Below, one piece after another: positions 50,565 to 60,320 of a stretch of DNA of 64,000 nt. Under the pieces are notes generated by a model. That model did not search any database. It was not told where the DNA came from and worked only from the letters and a program-made list of their open reading frames with translations. The translations under genes were made by a program, and so were the position numbers. The stretch comes from Butyrivibrio sp. CAG:318 (GTDB taxonomy: Bacteria > Bacillota > Clostridia > Lachnospirales > Lachnospiraceae): NCBI GenBank assembly GCA_000431815.1, contig FR889221.1, forward strand, positions 1 through 64,000. The letters are read 5' to 3'. Within the stretch, counting starts at the first letter, position 1. Every line of letters starts with the position of its first letter.

Positions 50565-52031
50565 TTAATTCATCTTTCCTGCTGCTTTAAGTATAAGTTC
50601 GCGGTCAGACATATGATATTTAACACCTTTTATTTCCTGATAATCCTCATGGCCTTTGCCTGCCACAACAATTATATCTCCCTTTTCGGCATTATCTATC
50701 GCATATTTGATTGCTTCAGCACGATCCGCTATCTTGACATAACGGCCGGCTGTTTTGGCAATTCCTGTTTCAATATCCTGCATTATCATATCAGGTTCTT
50801 CATTACGGGGATTATCACTTGTAATAACCGTAAAATCCGACATCTTACCTGATATCTCACCCATCTCAAATCTTCTCTGTCTGGATCGGTTTCCGCCGCA
50901 TCCGAATACCGTAACAATTCTGTGCGGATTATATTCCCGCAATGTTCTCAGAAGACTTTCAAGGCTCATCGCGTTATGCGCATAATCAACCATGACCGTA
51001 AAGTCGTCGGATATCTTAACAGGTTCAACGCGTCCCGGAACCTTTACATTATATAAGGCCTTTTCAAGCAGGCCATCGTCAACATCAAGGTGTTCCGTGA
51101 CCGCTATCGCACAAAGTGAATTATAGACCGAAAATTCTCCCGGAAGTCTCAGTTTTACATGCATGTTCTTAGAGCCTTTCACATCATATGATGTTGTGAT
51201 GTGGCCGTTCTTATGTTCATATATTATATTATCTGCATATAAATCAGCTGTATTCTTCAATCCGTATGTCTCAATACTGCACGTATGTCCTTCAAGGACA
51301 AGTCCTGCATGCTCACTATCCATATTGACTATTCCGGTACGGCATTGTCTGAATAATTTTCCCTTGCATGCTGCATATTCCTCAAATGAGCTGTGCTCAT
51401 TCGGTCCGATATGATCCGGTTCAAGATTGGTAAACACGCCTATATCAAACATGATTCCGGCTGTTCTGTGAAGCATCAGTGCCTGTGATGAAACTTCCAT
51501 CACAACACATCTGCATCCGGCATCTGCCATATCGCGAAAATATTTCTGTACCATATATGACTCCGGCGTGGTATTGGCTGATGGAATATGTGTATCACCT
51601 ATTATAGTCTCTATCGTACCTATAAGACCGGTCTTGATATTACATGCTTCCAGAATATCACGCACCATAAACGTCGTCGTAGTTTTACCCTTGGTGCCGG
51701 TTATTCCTATAGTAAACAGTTTTTCTGCCGGATAATCAAAAAAAGCTGCTGACATATATGCAAGCGCAAGTCTTGTATCAGGTGTTCTGATAATTACCGC
51801 ATCCGCCGTTTCGATGCCTTGCGTATCACGTTCAACAATTACGGCCGCTGCTCCCTTTGCAATAACATCGGTTATAAAATCATGTCCGTCCACAACTGCT
51901 CCGCTTATGCAGACAAAAACATCTCCATGGGTAACTTTACGCGAATCATATTGAAGTTCTTTTACTTCAACGTCAACATTACCACTTACAACAGTATATT
52001 CTGTTTTTTCAAGTAATTCCGCTAATTTCAT
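50565..52031 (-). CDS. murE: UDP-MurNAc-tripeptide synthetase (meso-DAP type)
   Basis: Adds the third residue to UDP-MurNAc-L-Ala-D-Glu. 488 residues. P-loop GITGTKGKTTTTFMVRDIL, the carbamylated-lysine region AACKGKLFRQC and the C-terminal specificity motif DNPRNEEP. DNPR is the signature of enzymes that add meso-diaminopimelate, so the wall is probably of the DAP type rather than Lys. It is separated from murF by folD, which is unusual compared with direct murE-murF neighbours. Start ATG follows GGAGG. Confidence 0.95.
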   Translation of the reverse strand: MKLAELLEKTEYTVVSGNVDVEVKELQYDSRKVTHGDVFVCISGAVVDGHDFITDVIAKGAAAVIVERDTQGIETADAVIIRTPDTRLALAYMSAAFFDYPAEKLFTIGITGTKGKTTTTFMVRDILEACNIKTGLIGTIETIIGDTHIPSANTTPESYMVQKYFRDMADAGCRCVVMEVSSQALMLHRTAGIMFDIGVFTNLEPDHIGPNEHSSFEEYAACKGKLFRQCRTGIVNMDSEHAGLVLEGHTCSIETYGLKNTADLYADNIIYEHKNGHITTSYDVKGSKNMHVKLRLPGEFSVYNSLCAIAVTEHLDVDDGLLEKALYNVKVPGRVEPVKISDDFTVMVDYAHNAMSLESLLRTLREYNPHRIVTVFGCGGNRSRQRRFEMGEISGKMSDFTVITSDNPRNEEPDMIMQDIETGIAKTAGRYVKIADRAEAIKYAIDNAEKGDIIVVAGKGHEDYQEIKGVKYHMSDRELILKAAGKMN

Positions 52032-52045
52032 AATATACCTCCGGC

Positions 52046-52912
52046 TTACTCTGCCTTATTTACCTCTACCGAGTTAACACAGTTATTCATAAGCATTGCT
52101 ATGGTCATAGGTCCGACGCCTCCCGGAACCGGCGTTATAGCTGATACATGAGGATATACGTCATCATAATCCACATCACCACAGAGAATACTCTTGCCAT
52201 TCTCATTCGTTCCAAGTCTGTGTATTCCTACATCAATTACAACAGCGCCTTCTTTAACATACTCATGAGTTATAAATTCAGGTTTGCCGATAGCAGCCAC
52301 AAGTATATCTGCACGCCTTGTTACTTCTTTGAGACCTGCCGTATGTGAATGGCATACCGTAACTGTTCCGTTCTCGCGTAAAAGTAACATCGCCATCGGT
52401 TTGCCGACAATATTGCTTCTTCCTATCACAACACATTCCTTGCCGTCAATTTTAATTCCGCTTCTCTTTAAAAGTTCAATGATTCCGGCCGGTGTACATG
52501 ATACAAACCCTTTCTGCCCAATGCTTAACGCTCCGACGCTTTGCGGGTGGAAACCGTCAACATCTTTAAGCGGACTTATTGCCTTGATGACCTTATCCTC
52601 ATCAATGTGCTTTGGAAGCGGAAGCTGCACAAGTATACCATTAACATCCGCCCTGTTATTAAGTTCTCCGATAAGTTTCAAAAGCTCTTCCTGTGTGGTT
52701 TCCTCCGCAAGTTCGTATGCAAGAGATTTTATTCCGACATATTCACATGCTTTTTTCTTATTACCGACATATACGCTTGATGCCGGGTCACTGCCCACCT
52801 GTATAACCGCAAGACATATTTCAATGCCCTGTTCCTTATATGATGCGACTTTTTCCTTCAGTTCATCCTTTATCTGTCTGGATATTGCTTTTCCATCGAT
52901 TATCTGTGCCAT
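52046..52912 (-). CDS. folD: methylenetetrahydrofolate dehydrogenase/cyclohydrolase
   Basis: Bifunctional enzyme converting 5,10-methylene-THF to 10-formyl-THF with NADP+. 288 residues. Family signatures are complete: the catalytic Lys/Tyr region GSDPASSVYVGNKKKACEYV, GILVQLPLPKHID, the nucleotide site VVIGRSNIVGKPMA and the C-terminal TPVPGGVGPMTIAMLM. The start is the ATG at 52910-52912, behind AGGAGG; a 14-residue upstream extension has no ribosome site. It sits between murF and murE and feeds the one-carbon pool with fhs. Confidence 0.97.
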   Translation of the reverse strand: MAQIIDGKAISRQIKDELKEKVASYKEQGIEICLAVIQVGSDPASSVYVGNKKKACEYVGIKSLAYELAEETTQEELLKLIGELNNRADVNGILVQLPLPKHIDEDKVIKAISPLKDVDGFHPQSVGALSIGQKGFVSCTPAGIIELLKRSGIKIDGKECVVIGRSNIVGKPMAMLLLRENGTVTVCHSHTAGLKEVTRRADILVAAIGKPEFITHEYVKEGAVVIDVGIHRLGTNENGKSILCGDVDYDDVYPHVSAITPVPGGVGPMTIAMLMNNCVNSVEVNKAE

Positions 52913-52928
52913 AGCTTCCTCCTGTATA

Positions 52929-54293
52929 TTATTTATTACATATATTGTCAACACAAAGATTGAGTTTCATTCCGCGTGATCCTTTGAAGAGTACGGTATC
53001 TCCTTCCTTAAGGTCACTGTCAAGATATTCATCAACCTCTTCCCTTGTGTCAAAATGTCTGATTTTAAGCGACTTATTACACTCTGCTGCTTTGTCAATA
53101 TTGATTGAAAGTTCTCCGTATGTTATAAGTTCATCAACATTGTGTCCTGCCATAAATGCTCCGACCTCCGCGTGATATTGTGGTGATTTGTCGCCAAGTT
53201 CAAGCATATCGGCAAGCACTGCGATCTTCCTTGATTTTCCGATTGTGCATAATACATCTATTCCCGCTTTCATTGAATCAGGGCTTGCATTATATGAATC
53301 ATCGATAATTGTAATTCCGTTATGGTGTATAATCTGCTGCCTCATCTCCACACCGCCATATCTGGAAAATGCTTCGGCAGCCTTATCCGCCGCGATGCCA
53401 TATCTTACGGCAACAGCTATTGCTGCTAACGCATTTCTCACGTTATGCATACCCGGAACATTGAGACAGACATGACATAATATTTCATTATTATTCATAA
53501 CATCAAATTCTGTCTGTGCCCCGGCTTTAATATTAACCGCACGGTAGTCATTATTATCATTTATGCCAAAAAGCGTGATCCTGCACCCAAGTTCATGCAT
53601 ATGTTTTTTAAGTATTTCATCATCCCCGTTAAGAAACATCATTCCATCAGAACCTAATGCGTCGGATATATGGAATTTTTCTTTGCATATCCCATCCTGG
53701 CTTCCAAGCTGTTCTATATGTGACACTCCTATATTGGTAACAATTGCCGCATCAAGATCAACCAGTTCTGCCAGTCTCTTCATCTCGCCCGGCATGCTCA
53801 TTCCCATCTCTATGACAGCAATTTCATCATCCGGTGAGATTTTGGATAGTGTGTTGGGAACACCTATCTGGCTGTTATTATTGCCTGATGTCTTAAATAC
53901 CCTGAATCCGGCCGATAAAGCACACGCCACCATCTCCTTGGTGGTTGTCTTTCCTACGCTTCCCGTAATTCCTATCTTAGGAATATTCATCCTGCGTCCG
54001 TATGCACTTCCTATTTCCTGCATTGCCTTTATTGTATTATCAACCTTAATACATGCAGCGTTGAGGTCAAGGCTGTCATGCTCGCTTGTAAGTACCGCTA
54101 CGGCACCTGCTGCTACCGCATCCTCTATAAAACGGTGTGCGTCAACCCGTTCACCTATTACGGGAACAAAAAGACAACCTTCACCTATTTCCTTGGAATT
54201 AGTGCTTATCATGTTAACAGGTGTATCGGCATTTCCGCAAAGCAGCCTTCCGCCAGTAGCTTCTATTATATCTTTGACATAAAAATTCTGCAT
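52929..54293 (-). CDS. murF: UDP-MurNAc-tripeptide-D-alanyl-D-alanine ligase
   Basis: Adds D-Ala-D-Ala to the UDP-MurNAc-tripeptide, the last cytoplasmic step. 454 residues with the three Mur-ligase domains: N-terminal substrate domain (NMISTNSKEIGEGCLFVPVI), P-loop GITGSVGKTTTKEMVACAL, and the C-terminal domain starting near GVEMRQQIIHHNGITIIDDS followed by YNASPDSMKAGID, which is diagnostic for MurF. fhs precedes by 14 nt and folD follows by 16 nt. Confidence 0.96.
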   Translation of the reverse strand: MQNFYVKDIIEATGGRLLCGNADTPVNMISTNSKEIGEGCLFVPVIGERVDAHRFIEDAVAAGAVAVLTSEHDSLDLNAACIKVDNTIKAMQEIGSAYGRRMNIPKIGITGSVGKTTTKEMVACALSAGFRVFKTSGNNNSQIGVPNTLSKISPDDEIAVIEMGMSMPGEMKRLAELVDLDAAIVTNIGVSHIEQLGSQDGICKEKFHISDALGSDGMMFLNGDDEILKKHMHELGCRITLFGINDNNDYRAVNIKAGAQTEFDVMNNNEILCHVCLNVPGMHNVRNALAAIAVAVRYGIAADKAAEAFSRYGGVEMRQQIIHHNGITIIDDSYNASPDSMKAGIDVLCTIGKSRKIAVLADMLELGDKSPQYHAEVGAFMAGHNVDELITYGELSINIDKAAECNKSLKIRHFDTREEVDEYLDSDLKEGDTVLFKGSRGMKLNLCVDNICNK

Positions 54294-54307
54294 AAATTAT
54301 TTTCCTT

Positions 54308-55981
54308 CTAGAACAATCCTGTTATTTTGCCTGTATTTTCATCGTAATCAACGCGCTCGGCAGCCGGTGATTTCGGGAGTCCGGGCATTGTCATTATTGA
54401 ACCCGTAAGCGCAACCACAAATCCGGCTCCGGCACTTACATATACTTCACGTACTTTCAATGTAAATCCCTCCGGTCTTCCAAGAAGTGCCGGATCGTCC
54501 GATAATGAGTACTGTGTCTTGGCCATACATACCGGAAGCTTTCCGTATCCCATCTGTTCGAGTTTAACAAGCATTTTGGCAGCGGCCGGAGCATATTCCA
54601 CGCCCTTTGCTCCATATATCTTAGTGGCAATGGCATTTATTTTATCTTCAAGATGCATATCGTCTTCATATGTGTATTTAAATGGTTTTTTCTCTTTTTC
54701 GATAGATTTGAGTACCTTGAGCGCAAGTTCCTTGCCGCCGGCGCCTCCCTCTGCCCATACATTCGCAAGTGCAAATTCGCATCCGAGTGCTTCTACATGC
54801 TCGCGTATAAAATTATGTTCTTCATCCGTATCCGTGACAAACGAATTAAGCGTAACTACTACATTGACGCCGAAATTCTGCATATTTTCAATATGCTTAT
54901 CAAGATTGACTATTCCCTTTTTCAATGCTTCCATGTTCTCTATGGAAAGTTCATCTTTCGGGACTCCGCCATTGTATTTGAGTGCGCGTACCGTTGCCAC
55001 AATAACTATGGTATCAGGAACAAGGCCTGCTTTACGGCATTTGATATCAAGGAATTTCTCCGCTCCCAGATCCGCTCCGAATCCGGCCTCTGTAACTACA
55101 TAATCAGCAAGTTTAAGTGCCATCTTTGTCGCACGCACACTGTTGCATCCGTGTGCGATGTTAGCAAAAGGACCTCCGTGAACAATAGCCGGTGTATTCT
55201 CAAGTGTCTGGATTATGTTAGGTTTCATCGCATCTTTGAGGAGCGCAGCCATAGCACCGGTTGCCTTAATATCTCCTGCTGTAACAGGATCGCCCGAGTA
55301 ATTATATGCCACAATTATTCTGGAAAGACGTTGCTTAAGATCTGCCATATCTGTGGCAAGGCACAAAATTGCCATAATCTCCGATGCAACAGTTATTACG
55401 AAATGATCTTCCCTTACGAATCCGTCGGCCTTGCTTCCGAGTCCGACAACAACATTTCTGAGTGCACGGTCATTCATATCCATACATCTCTTCCATACAA
55501 TCTGTCTTGTATCGATCCCGCACGCATTTCCCTGCTGGATGTGGTTATCTATCATTGCTGCAAGGAGATTGTTGGCGCTTGTAATCGCATGAAAATCTCC
55601 TGTAAAATGGAGATTGAGGTCTTCCATCGGCACCACCTGTGAATATCCGCCGCCTGCAGCTCCGCCCTTTATTCCGAAGCATGGACCTAATGACGGTTCT
55701 CTTAATGCAACAACCGTTTTATGTCCCAGTCTGTTAAGCGCCTGCGTAAGACCTATGCTGACTGTTGTCTTGCCTTCTCCGGCAGGTGTCGGGTTGATAG
55801 CCGTTACAAGAACAAGTTTGCCGTCAGGATTACCCGCAACTCTTTTCTCAAGTTCATCGGAGAGTTTAGCCTTGTACTTGCCGTAAAATTCAAGTTCGTC
55901 TTCCTTAATGCCAATCTGTGCAGCCACATCTTTTATGTGCTCCATTTTGGCTTCCTGTGCTATTTCGATATCTGATTTCAT
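54308..55981 (-). CDS. fhs: formate-tetrahydrofolate ligase
   Basis: ATP-dependent synthesis of 10-formyl-THF from formate, common in anaerobic Clostridia. 557 residues, full length. P-loop [20 protein letters not shown], the signature [19 protein letters not shown] and the conserved [20 protein letters not shown]. The C-terminal folate region reads [14 protein letters not shown]. Its product feeds Fmt and purine synthesis. A 6-bp hairpin, GTCATC/GATGAC (55997-56013), lies directly before the AAAGGA ribosome site, without a T-run. Confidence 0.97.
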   Translation of the reverse strand: MKSDIEIAQEAKMEHIKDVAAQIGIKEDELEFYGKYKAKLSDELEKRVAGNPDGKLVLVTAINPTPAGEGKTTVSIGLTQALNRLGHKTVVALREPSLGPCFGIKGGAAGGGYSQVVPMEDLNLHFTGDFHAITSANNLLAAMIDNHIQQGNACGIDTRQIVWKRCMDMNDRALRNVVVGLGSKADGFVREDHFVITVASEIMAILCLATDMADLKQRLSRIIVAYNYSGDPVTAGDIKATGAMAALLKDAMKPNIIQTLENTPAIVHGGPFANIAHGCNSVRATKMALKLADYVVTEAGFGADLGAEKFLDIKCRKAGLVPDTIVIVATVRALKYNGGVPKDELSIENMEALKKGIVNLDKHIENMQNFGVNVVVTLNSFVTDTDEEHNFIREHVEALGCEFALANVWAEGGAGGKELALKVLKSIEKEKKPFKYTYEDDMHLEDKINAIATKIYGAKGVEYAPAAAKMLVKLEQMGYGKLPVCMAKTQYSLSDDPALLGRPEGFTLKVREVYVSAGAGFVVALTGSIMTMPGLPKSPAAERVDYDENTGKITGLF

Positions 55982-56026
55982 TAAATTGTCCTTTCTGTCA
56001 TCTGCCGGATGACATATAATATATTA

Positions 56027-58636
56027 TCACTTATTGTTAAGCATTTCATTAAATTCTTCCATGCTCATTAATACCTTACGCGGTTTGGTTCCTTCTTCAG
56101 GGCCTACGACACCGGCATCACACAACTGATCCATGATTCTCGCCGCCCTGTTAAAACCTATTTTATAAACTCTTTGCAGCATTCCTATGGATGCCCTTTC
56201 TTTCTCTATGATAAAACGTCCGGCCTCCGCAAAGTACTGGTCCCTGTCTCCGCCGAATGCCTGGCTTTCTTCAAATCCCGGATTATTATTAAGCGTAGTC
56301 GTTACCGCATCATCATATTCAACCGATGGGCTGTGTTCCTTCAGGAATTCAACAACCGATGCTACTTCCTCGTCCGATACAAAGGCACCCTGAACCCTGA
56401 CCGGTTTCTTATATCCGTAAGGATAAAAAAGCATATCACCGTTACCCAGAAGTTTCTCTGCACCGTTCATATCTATTATGGTTCTTGAATCAACTCCCGA
56501 CGAAACCGCAAAAGCAATTCGCGAAGGCACATTCGCCTTTATAAGTCCCGTTATGACATTAACACTCGGACGCTGTGTCGCTATTACCATATGTATTCCT
56601 GCCGCTCTTGCAAGCTGGGCAAGACGTACTATCGCATCCTCAACTTCATTGGATGACACCATCATAAGATCCGCCAGCTCATCGATAATGATAACTATAT
56701 GCGGCATCTTAGCCGGCTTATTTTCTTCATCGGATTCTTCCATGGACTCAATTTTCTCGTTATATCCTTTAAGATTACGGACCCCGAACTGTGAAAATTT
56801 CTGGTATCTGTCCGTCATCTCCGCAACCGCCCAGTTAAGTGCTCCCGCGGCCTTCTTCGGATCTGTGACAACCGGTATAAGCAGGTGCGGTATACCGTTA
56901 TATACACTTAATTCAACGACTTTCGGGTCCACCATAATAAGCTTTACGTCATCAGGATGAGCCTTGTAAAGTATACTCATAATAATCGAGTTGATACATA
57001 CAGACTTACCTGAACCGGTAGCTCCCGCAATAAGCACATGCGGCATCTTGGCTATATTGGCCACGACAACTTTACCTGCTATGTCCTTACCGACCGCAAA
57101 AGAAATCGGTGACGGGTTCTGTTTAAATTCAGGCGATGCGATAAGATCTCCGAGCATTACGCCCGTCGTCTCCTTGTTAGGAACTTCTATTCCGACTGCC
57201 GACTTGCCCGGTATCGGAGCCTCTATTCTTATATCAGCCGCTGCAAGATTGAGCTTGATATCATCCGCAAGTGAAACGATCTTGCTGACCTTAACACCCT
57301 GTTCAGGTGAAAGTTCATATCTTGTAACCGTAGGTCCGCAGCTTACATCGGTTATCTTAACCTTGACACCGAAATTAGCCAGGGTCTGCTGAAGCTGTGA
57401 GGCTGTGTTCTTTAATTCTGCATTGCTCGTTCCGCCCGATTTCTTCTTATCTCTCGAAAGAAGATTAAGTGGCGGAAAAACATATTTACCGGCATTTTTC
57501 TTCACACGCGCCGGCTTTATTGCCTGCGATTTTTGTACCTCATTATGCTCCGCCGCCGGCGCCTGTCGTACAGGCTCCGGTTCAACAATCTTAACTTCTT
57601 CAGGTTCTATATATTCTTCCGTAATTATATCATCCGGTATCTCTTCCGGTCCGGCATCCTCGTCATCCTTCTCCGGAATATATTCTTCTTCACCGTCAAA
57701 CACATCAAACGGATTACTCTGTTCCTCTGTATAATGCGCCGCTTCATAATCAAGGACATTATCATCGATAGTCTCATCATCAGGTGCCGCCTCAAATCTG
57801 AATACGGGTGCCTCCGGCTTCTTACGCGCCGATGTCAATGACAGATCCGGCATATGTCCCGTATCTCCATCGTCCACGGTGTCTTTGATCTCAGTGTCAA
57901 ATGTAACACCATATGCCTTACGCGAAGCCCTTGTAAGCGGTACTTTCTCATGTGGTTCATTCTTGATCCTGACACGTTTTACAGGCGGATTTTCCTCACG
58001 TTCCCGCTCGTGGTTCTTATGAGCATCATACACCTTGCGGCTTCCTTTCCTGATTCCGCCAATAAAGGACCGCTCGGTTATCACCACAATGCCTATTATG
58101 ACAAGAACTATATCTATAAGGTATGCTCCGACCGTGCCAAACCATGTGACGAAAAGCTTGCAGATTGAACCTCCGAAAAAACCTCCGCCATGTCTGCCGG
58201 CAGATGATTCGGTGTAATATTGCGTGAATGTCCATTCGTCCGCATGTGAACCGCTTATAAGCTGTATAAGAGTGCATATGAGTATCATTACTAATACTCC
58301 TGCTATAAATTTGACCCGCGCTATTGAATTTCCTTTGTTGGAAATCATAAACAATGTCCCGCCAAACAGCAATATCGGGAAAATGTATGCCACTAACCCG
58401 AATAATCCGAAGAAAAAGGAACTGATGGCAGCCCCAACCATTCCGCCGACTCCGAAATTGGCTATAAAAAATATAACGGAAAGTGCAAATGCAATAAGTA
58501 CCGATGCTTCTTTGGCTATTCCTGTGTCCTTACGCACGTTCTTCTTTGGCTGTGGTGTCTGCCTGTATGTCTTTCTGTTGTTTGTGTTGTTTTTCTTATG
58601 TGCGACCGTTTGTCTGCTTTTAGTGCTGGCAGCCAT
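56027..58636 (-). CDS. ftsK: DNA translocase FtsK/SpoIIIE
   Basis: Septum-located hexameric motor that clears chromosomal DNA from the division plane. 869 residues. A basic N-terminus, four to five membrane helices (about 45-190), an acidic Pro/Glu-rich linker (about 200-400), and the RecA-like motor: Walker A AGATGSGKSVCINSIIMSIL, Walker B VIIIDELADLMM, ATQRPSVNVITGLIKAN. The C-terminal winged-helix gamma domain begins at EKERASIGMLQRVYKIGFNR and should read polarity sequences (KOPS/SRS). Placed between uppP (12 nt) and fhs. The start follows AGGAGG. SpoIIIE versus FtsK cannot be separated here. Confidence 0.95.
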   Translation of the reverse strand: MAASTKSRQTVAHKKNNTNNRKTYRQTPQPKKNVRKDTGIAKEASVLIAFALSVIFFIANFGVGGMVGAAISSFFFGLFGLVAYIFPILLFGGTLFMISNKGNSIARVKFIAGVLVMILICTLIQLISGSHADEWTFTQYYTESSAGRHGGGFFGGSICKLFVTWFGTVGAYLIDIVLVIIGIVVITERSFIGGIRKGSRKVYDAHKNHEREREENPPVKRVRIKNEPHEKVPLTRASRKAYGVTFDTEIKDTVDDGDTGHMPDLSLTSARKKPEAPVFRFEAAPDDETIDDNVLDYEAAHYTEEQSNPFDVFDGEEEYIPEKDDEDAGPEEIPDDIITEEYIEPEEVKIVEPEPVRQAPAAEHNEVQKSQAIKPARVKKNAGKYVFPPLNLLSRDKKKSGGTSNAELKNTASQLQQTLANFGVKVKITDVSCGPTVTRYELSPEQGVKVSKIVSLADDIKLNLAAADIRIEAPIPGKSAVGIEVPNKETTGVMLGDLIASPEFKQNPSPISFAVGKDIAGKVVVANIAKMPHVLIAGATGSGKSVCINSIIMSILYKAHPDDVKLIMVDPKVVELSVYNGIPHLLIPVVTDPKKAAGALNWAVAEMTDRYQKFSQFGVRNLKGYNEKIESMEESDEENKPAKMPHIVIIIDELADLMMVSSNEVEDAIVRLAQLARAAGIHMVIATQRPSVNVITGLIKANVPSRIAFAVSSGVDSRTIIDMNGAEKLLGNGDMLFYPYGYKKPVRVQGAFVSDEEVASVVEFLKEHSPSVEYDDAVTTTLNNNPGFEESQAFGGDRDQYFAEAGRFIIEKERASIGMLQRVYKIGFNRAARIMDQLCDAGVVGPEEGTKPRKVLMSMEEFNEMLNNK

Positions 58637-58648
58637 GTCCGCCTCCTG

Positions 58649-59527
58649 TTATCTCTTTACTATTGAAAATACTATCGCGACAATTCCCAGAACTGCGCAA
58701 TATATTGCAAAACCAAAATATCTCTTGGTCTTTATTAACTTTAACATATATTTGATGCTGAAATATCCCGTAACTCCGGCAACGATTGTGCCCAGTATGT
58801 ATCCCGGAAGATTCGCGGAGCCAAACGCTTCGTTCTTGAAACTTCCTATCTTAACCACAACCGCACCAAGTATTGCCGGTATTGACATAATAAATGAGTA
58901 TTTAACGGCAAGTTTCTTATTATATCCAAGCATAAGACCCGTCGCTATAGTTGTTCCGGAACGCGATAATCCCGGCATTGTCGCAATGCCCTGCGCTATT
59001 CCGAGAATAAAAGCACTTGAATAAGGCGCATCCTTGATTCTCATTGTTCCGTCCGGATGCTTATCTGCGAGAAGCAGCAAAACGGCTGTAAGAATAAGGC
59101 ACATACCTACCACCCATAACGTTCCGGAAGCCTTTTCAATCAGGTCGCTTCCAACCATCCCAAGTATTCCGGTAGGTATGGTTGAGATTATCACCATGAG
59201 CACCAGCTTCCGGTAAGATGAATTGATCACTTTGAAATATTTATATTCGGTATTGCCTCTGCGTCTTACTATGAATACCAGAAAATTAGCAAATATCGTA
59301 ACCAGCATTCCCCAAAATTCTCTTATCATCCCCCATATATCTTCCCTGAACACAATAATAACCGCAACAAGCGTACCCAGATGAAGCATTACATCAAAAT
59401 ACATTCCCGAATCCAGATTGATTCCGAGAACCTGCTTAAAAATAGCAAGATGACCTGAACTGCTCACCGGCAGAAACTCCGTCACTCCCTGTATCAGACC
59501 CATAAGTAAAGCTTTAATTATATTCAC
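58649..59527 (-). CDS. uppP: undecaprenyl-diphosphatase (BacA type)
   Basis: Membrane phosphatase that recycles the peptidoglycan lipid carrier; its activity also confers bacitracin tolerance. 292 residues with about eight membrane helices. The two active-site segments are present: GVTEFLPVSSSGHLAIF near the N-terminus and TMPGLSRSGTTIATGLMLG (with the catalytic Arg/Ser) in the middle. It starts with GTG, 7 nt after GGAGG, and is the first gene of the 16-gene operon, behind the promoter at 59594-59622. Confidence 0.96.
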   Translation of the reverse strand: MNIIKALLMGLIQGVTEFLPVSSSGHLAIFKQVLGINLDSGMYFDVMLHLGTLVAVIIVFREDIWGMIREFWGMLVTIFANFLVFIVRRRGNTEYKYFKVINSSYRKLVLMVIISTIPTGILGMVGSDLIEKASGTLWVVGMCLILTAVLLLLADKHPDGTMRIKDAPYSSAFILGIAQGIATMPGLSRSGTTIATGLMLGYNKKLAVKYSFIMSIPAILGAVVVKIGSFKNEAFGSANLPGYILGTIVAGVTGYFSIKYMLKLIKTKRYFGFAIYCAVLGIVAIVFSIVKR

Positions 59528-59565
59528 TGTCTTTCCTCCAGCCGTATATCAACTACATATGTAAT

Positions 59566-59607
59566 AAAAATGGTATAACAGTCATTCCGGATTATTATAC
59601 CATTTTT
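59566..59607. terminator. terminator between the tepA-like gene and uppP
   Basis: A perfect 13-bp inverted repeat, AAAAATGGTATAA and TTATACCATTTTT, with a 16-nt centre, following the tepA-like stop by about 25 nt. T-runs lie on both sides. The uppP promoter -10 element is embedded in its upstream arm. Confidence 0.75.
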
Positions 59608-59622
59608 TTCAGATTAGTACAA
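59594..59622 (-). promoter_or_regulatory. promoter of the uppP-thiN operon
   Basis: Minus-strand TTGTAC (complement 59617-59622), 17-nt spacer, TATAAT (complement 59594-59599). Transcription would start inside the terminator hairpin of the preceding gene, so the new message escapes that hairpin while upstream transcripts stop. Confidence 0.7.
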
Positions 59623-59631
59623 TCAATTTAA

Positions 59632-60267
59632 TTATTTGCGGATCATCCCGGAAAGTTTATCCAAAGCATCACTTATAGAGCCGCATTGGTTCACAAGTCC
59701 TACATCCACGGCCTCCTGACCGACCAGAATTGTTCCCAGATCTTTAGCCATCATTGATGTCTCCATCATCATTTTTTCAAGTTCATTTTCGGGGCATTCC
59801 GAATGTGACGCAACAAAATTTATAATTCTGTCCTGTATTGATTTAAACTGTCTGTAAGTCTGCCTTGTTCCGAGAATCGTTCCGCTCATTCTGACCGGAT
59901 GTATTACAACAGTTGCACTCGGAACTATATATGAATAATCCGCCGCTGTCGCAATCGGCAGTCCTATTGAGTGGCTGTCGCCTATTATTAATGATACCGA
60001 TGGTTTACTTAGGCCTGCAATCATTTCAGCCATCGAAAGTCCGCATGACACATCGCCCCCGATTGTATTTATAAGATAAAGTATTCCCTTTACTCCGGTG
60101 TTTCTTTCGTAAGATGCCAGCATTGGGAGCATGTGCTCGTAACTCGTGGTCTTCGAATCACGTCCCAGATTCTGATGTCCTTCTATCTCTCCTATTATTG
60201 TAACTATTTCTATTCCGTCACTGTTTACAGTTCCGTATTCTTTAATGTTATTTTGTTCTTCAGACAT
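59632..60267 (-). CDS. ClpP-fold protease, TepA-like
   Basis: About 211 residues of the ClpP/crotonase fold. The nucleophile region reads GDSHSIGLPIATAADY and the catalytic His is in VVIHPVRMSG; LINTIGGDVSCGLSMAEMI is the typical oxyanion-strand region. Overall it is closest to TepA-type clostridial/bacillar ClpP relatives, which have been linked to protein export and spore-protein degradation; no ClpX partner is nearby. The start is ATG 60265-60267, preceded by GGGGG within a hairpin (60275-60312). Probably the last gene of the nnrD-alr-mazF transcript or expressed from an unrecognised promoter. Confidence 0.8.
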   Translation of the reverse strand: MSEEQNNIKEYGTVNSDGIEIVTIIGEIEGHQNLGRDSKTTSYEHMLPMLASYERNTGVKGILYLINTIGGDVSCGLSMAEMIAGLSKPSVSLIIGDSHSIGLPIATAADYSYIVPSATVVIHPVRMSGTILGTRQTYRQFKSIQDRIINFVASHSECPENELEKMMMETSMMAKDLGTILVGQEAVDVGLVNQCGSISDALDKLSGMIRK

Positions 60268-60269
60268 AA

Positions 60270-60312
60270 AAATACCCCCGGCAATATATGATACAATCAT
60301 TATTACCGGAGG
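60270..60312 (-). terminator. hairpin after the CBS-domain gene, covering the tepA-like ribosome site
   Basis: Minus-strand CCTCCGGTAAT (60312-60302) pairs with ATTGCCGGGGG (60285-60275), with mismatches, followed by TATTTTT. It acts as a terminator for the gene ending at 60321, and its 3' arm is the GGGGG that serves as ribosome site for the next gene. Confidence 0.6.
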
Positions 60313-60320
60313 ATAAATTT

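Noticed and set aside
54653..55642. Long plus-strand open frame antisense to fhs
   Set aside because: It exactly mirrors the codon structure of a well-conserved gene and has no ribosome site or family features.
55997..56013. Hairpin between ftsK and fhs as an operon-ending terminator
   Set aside because: The stem is only 6 bp and is followed by the purine-rich ribosome site of fhs rather than T; the operon is taken as continuous.
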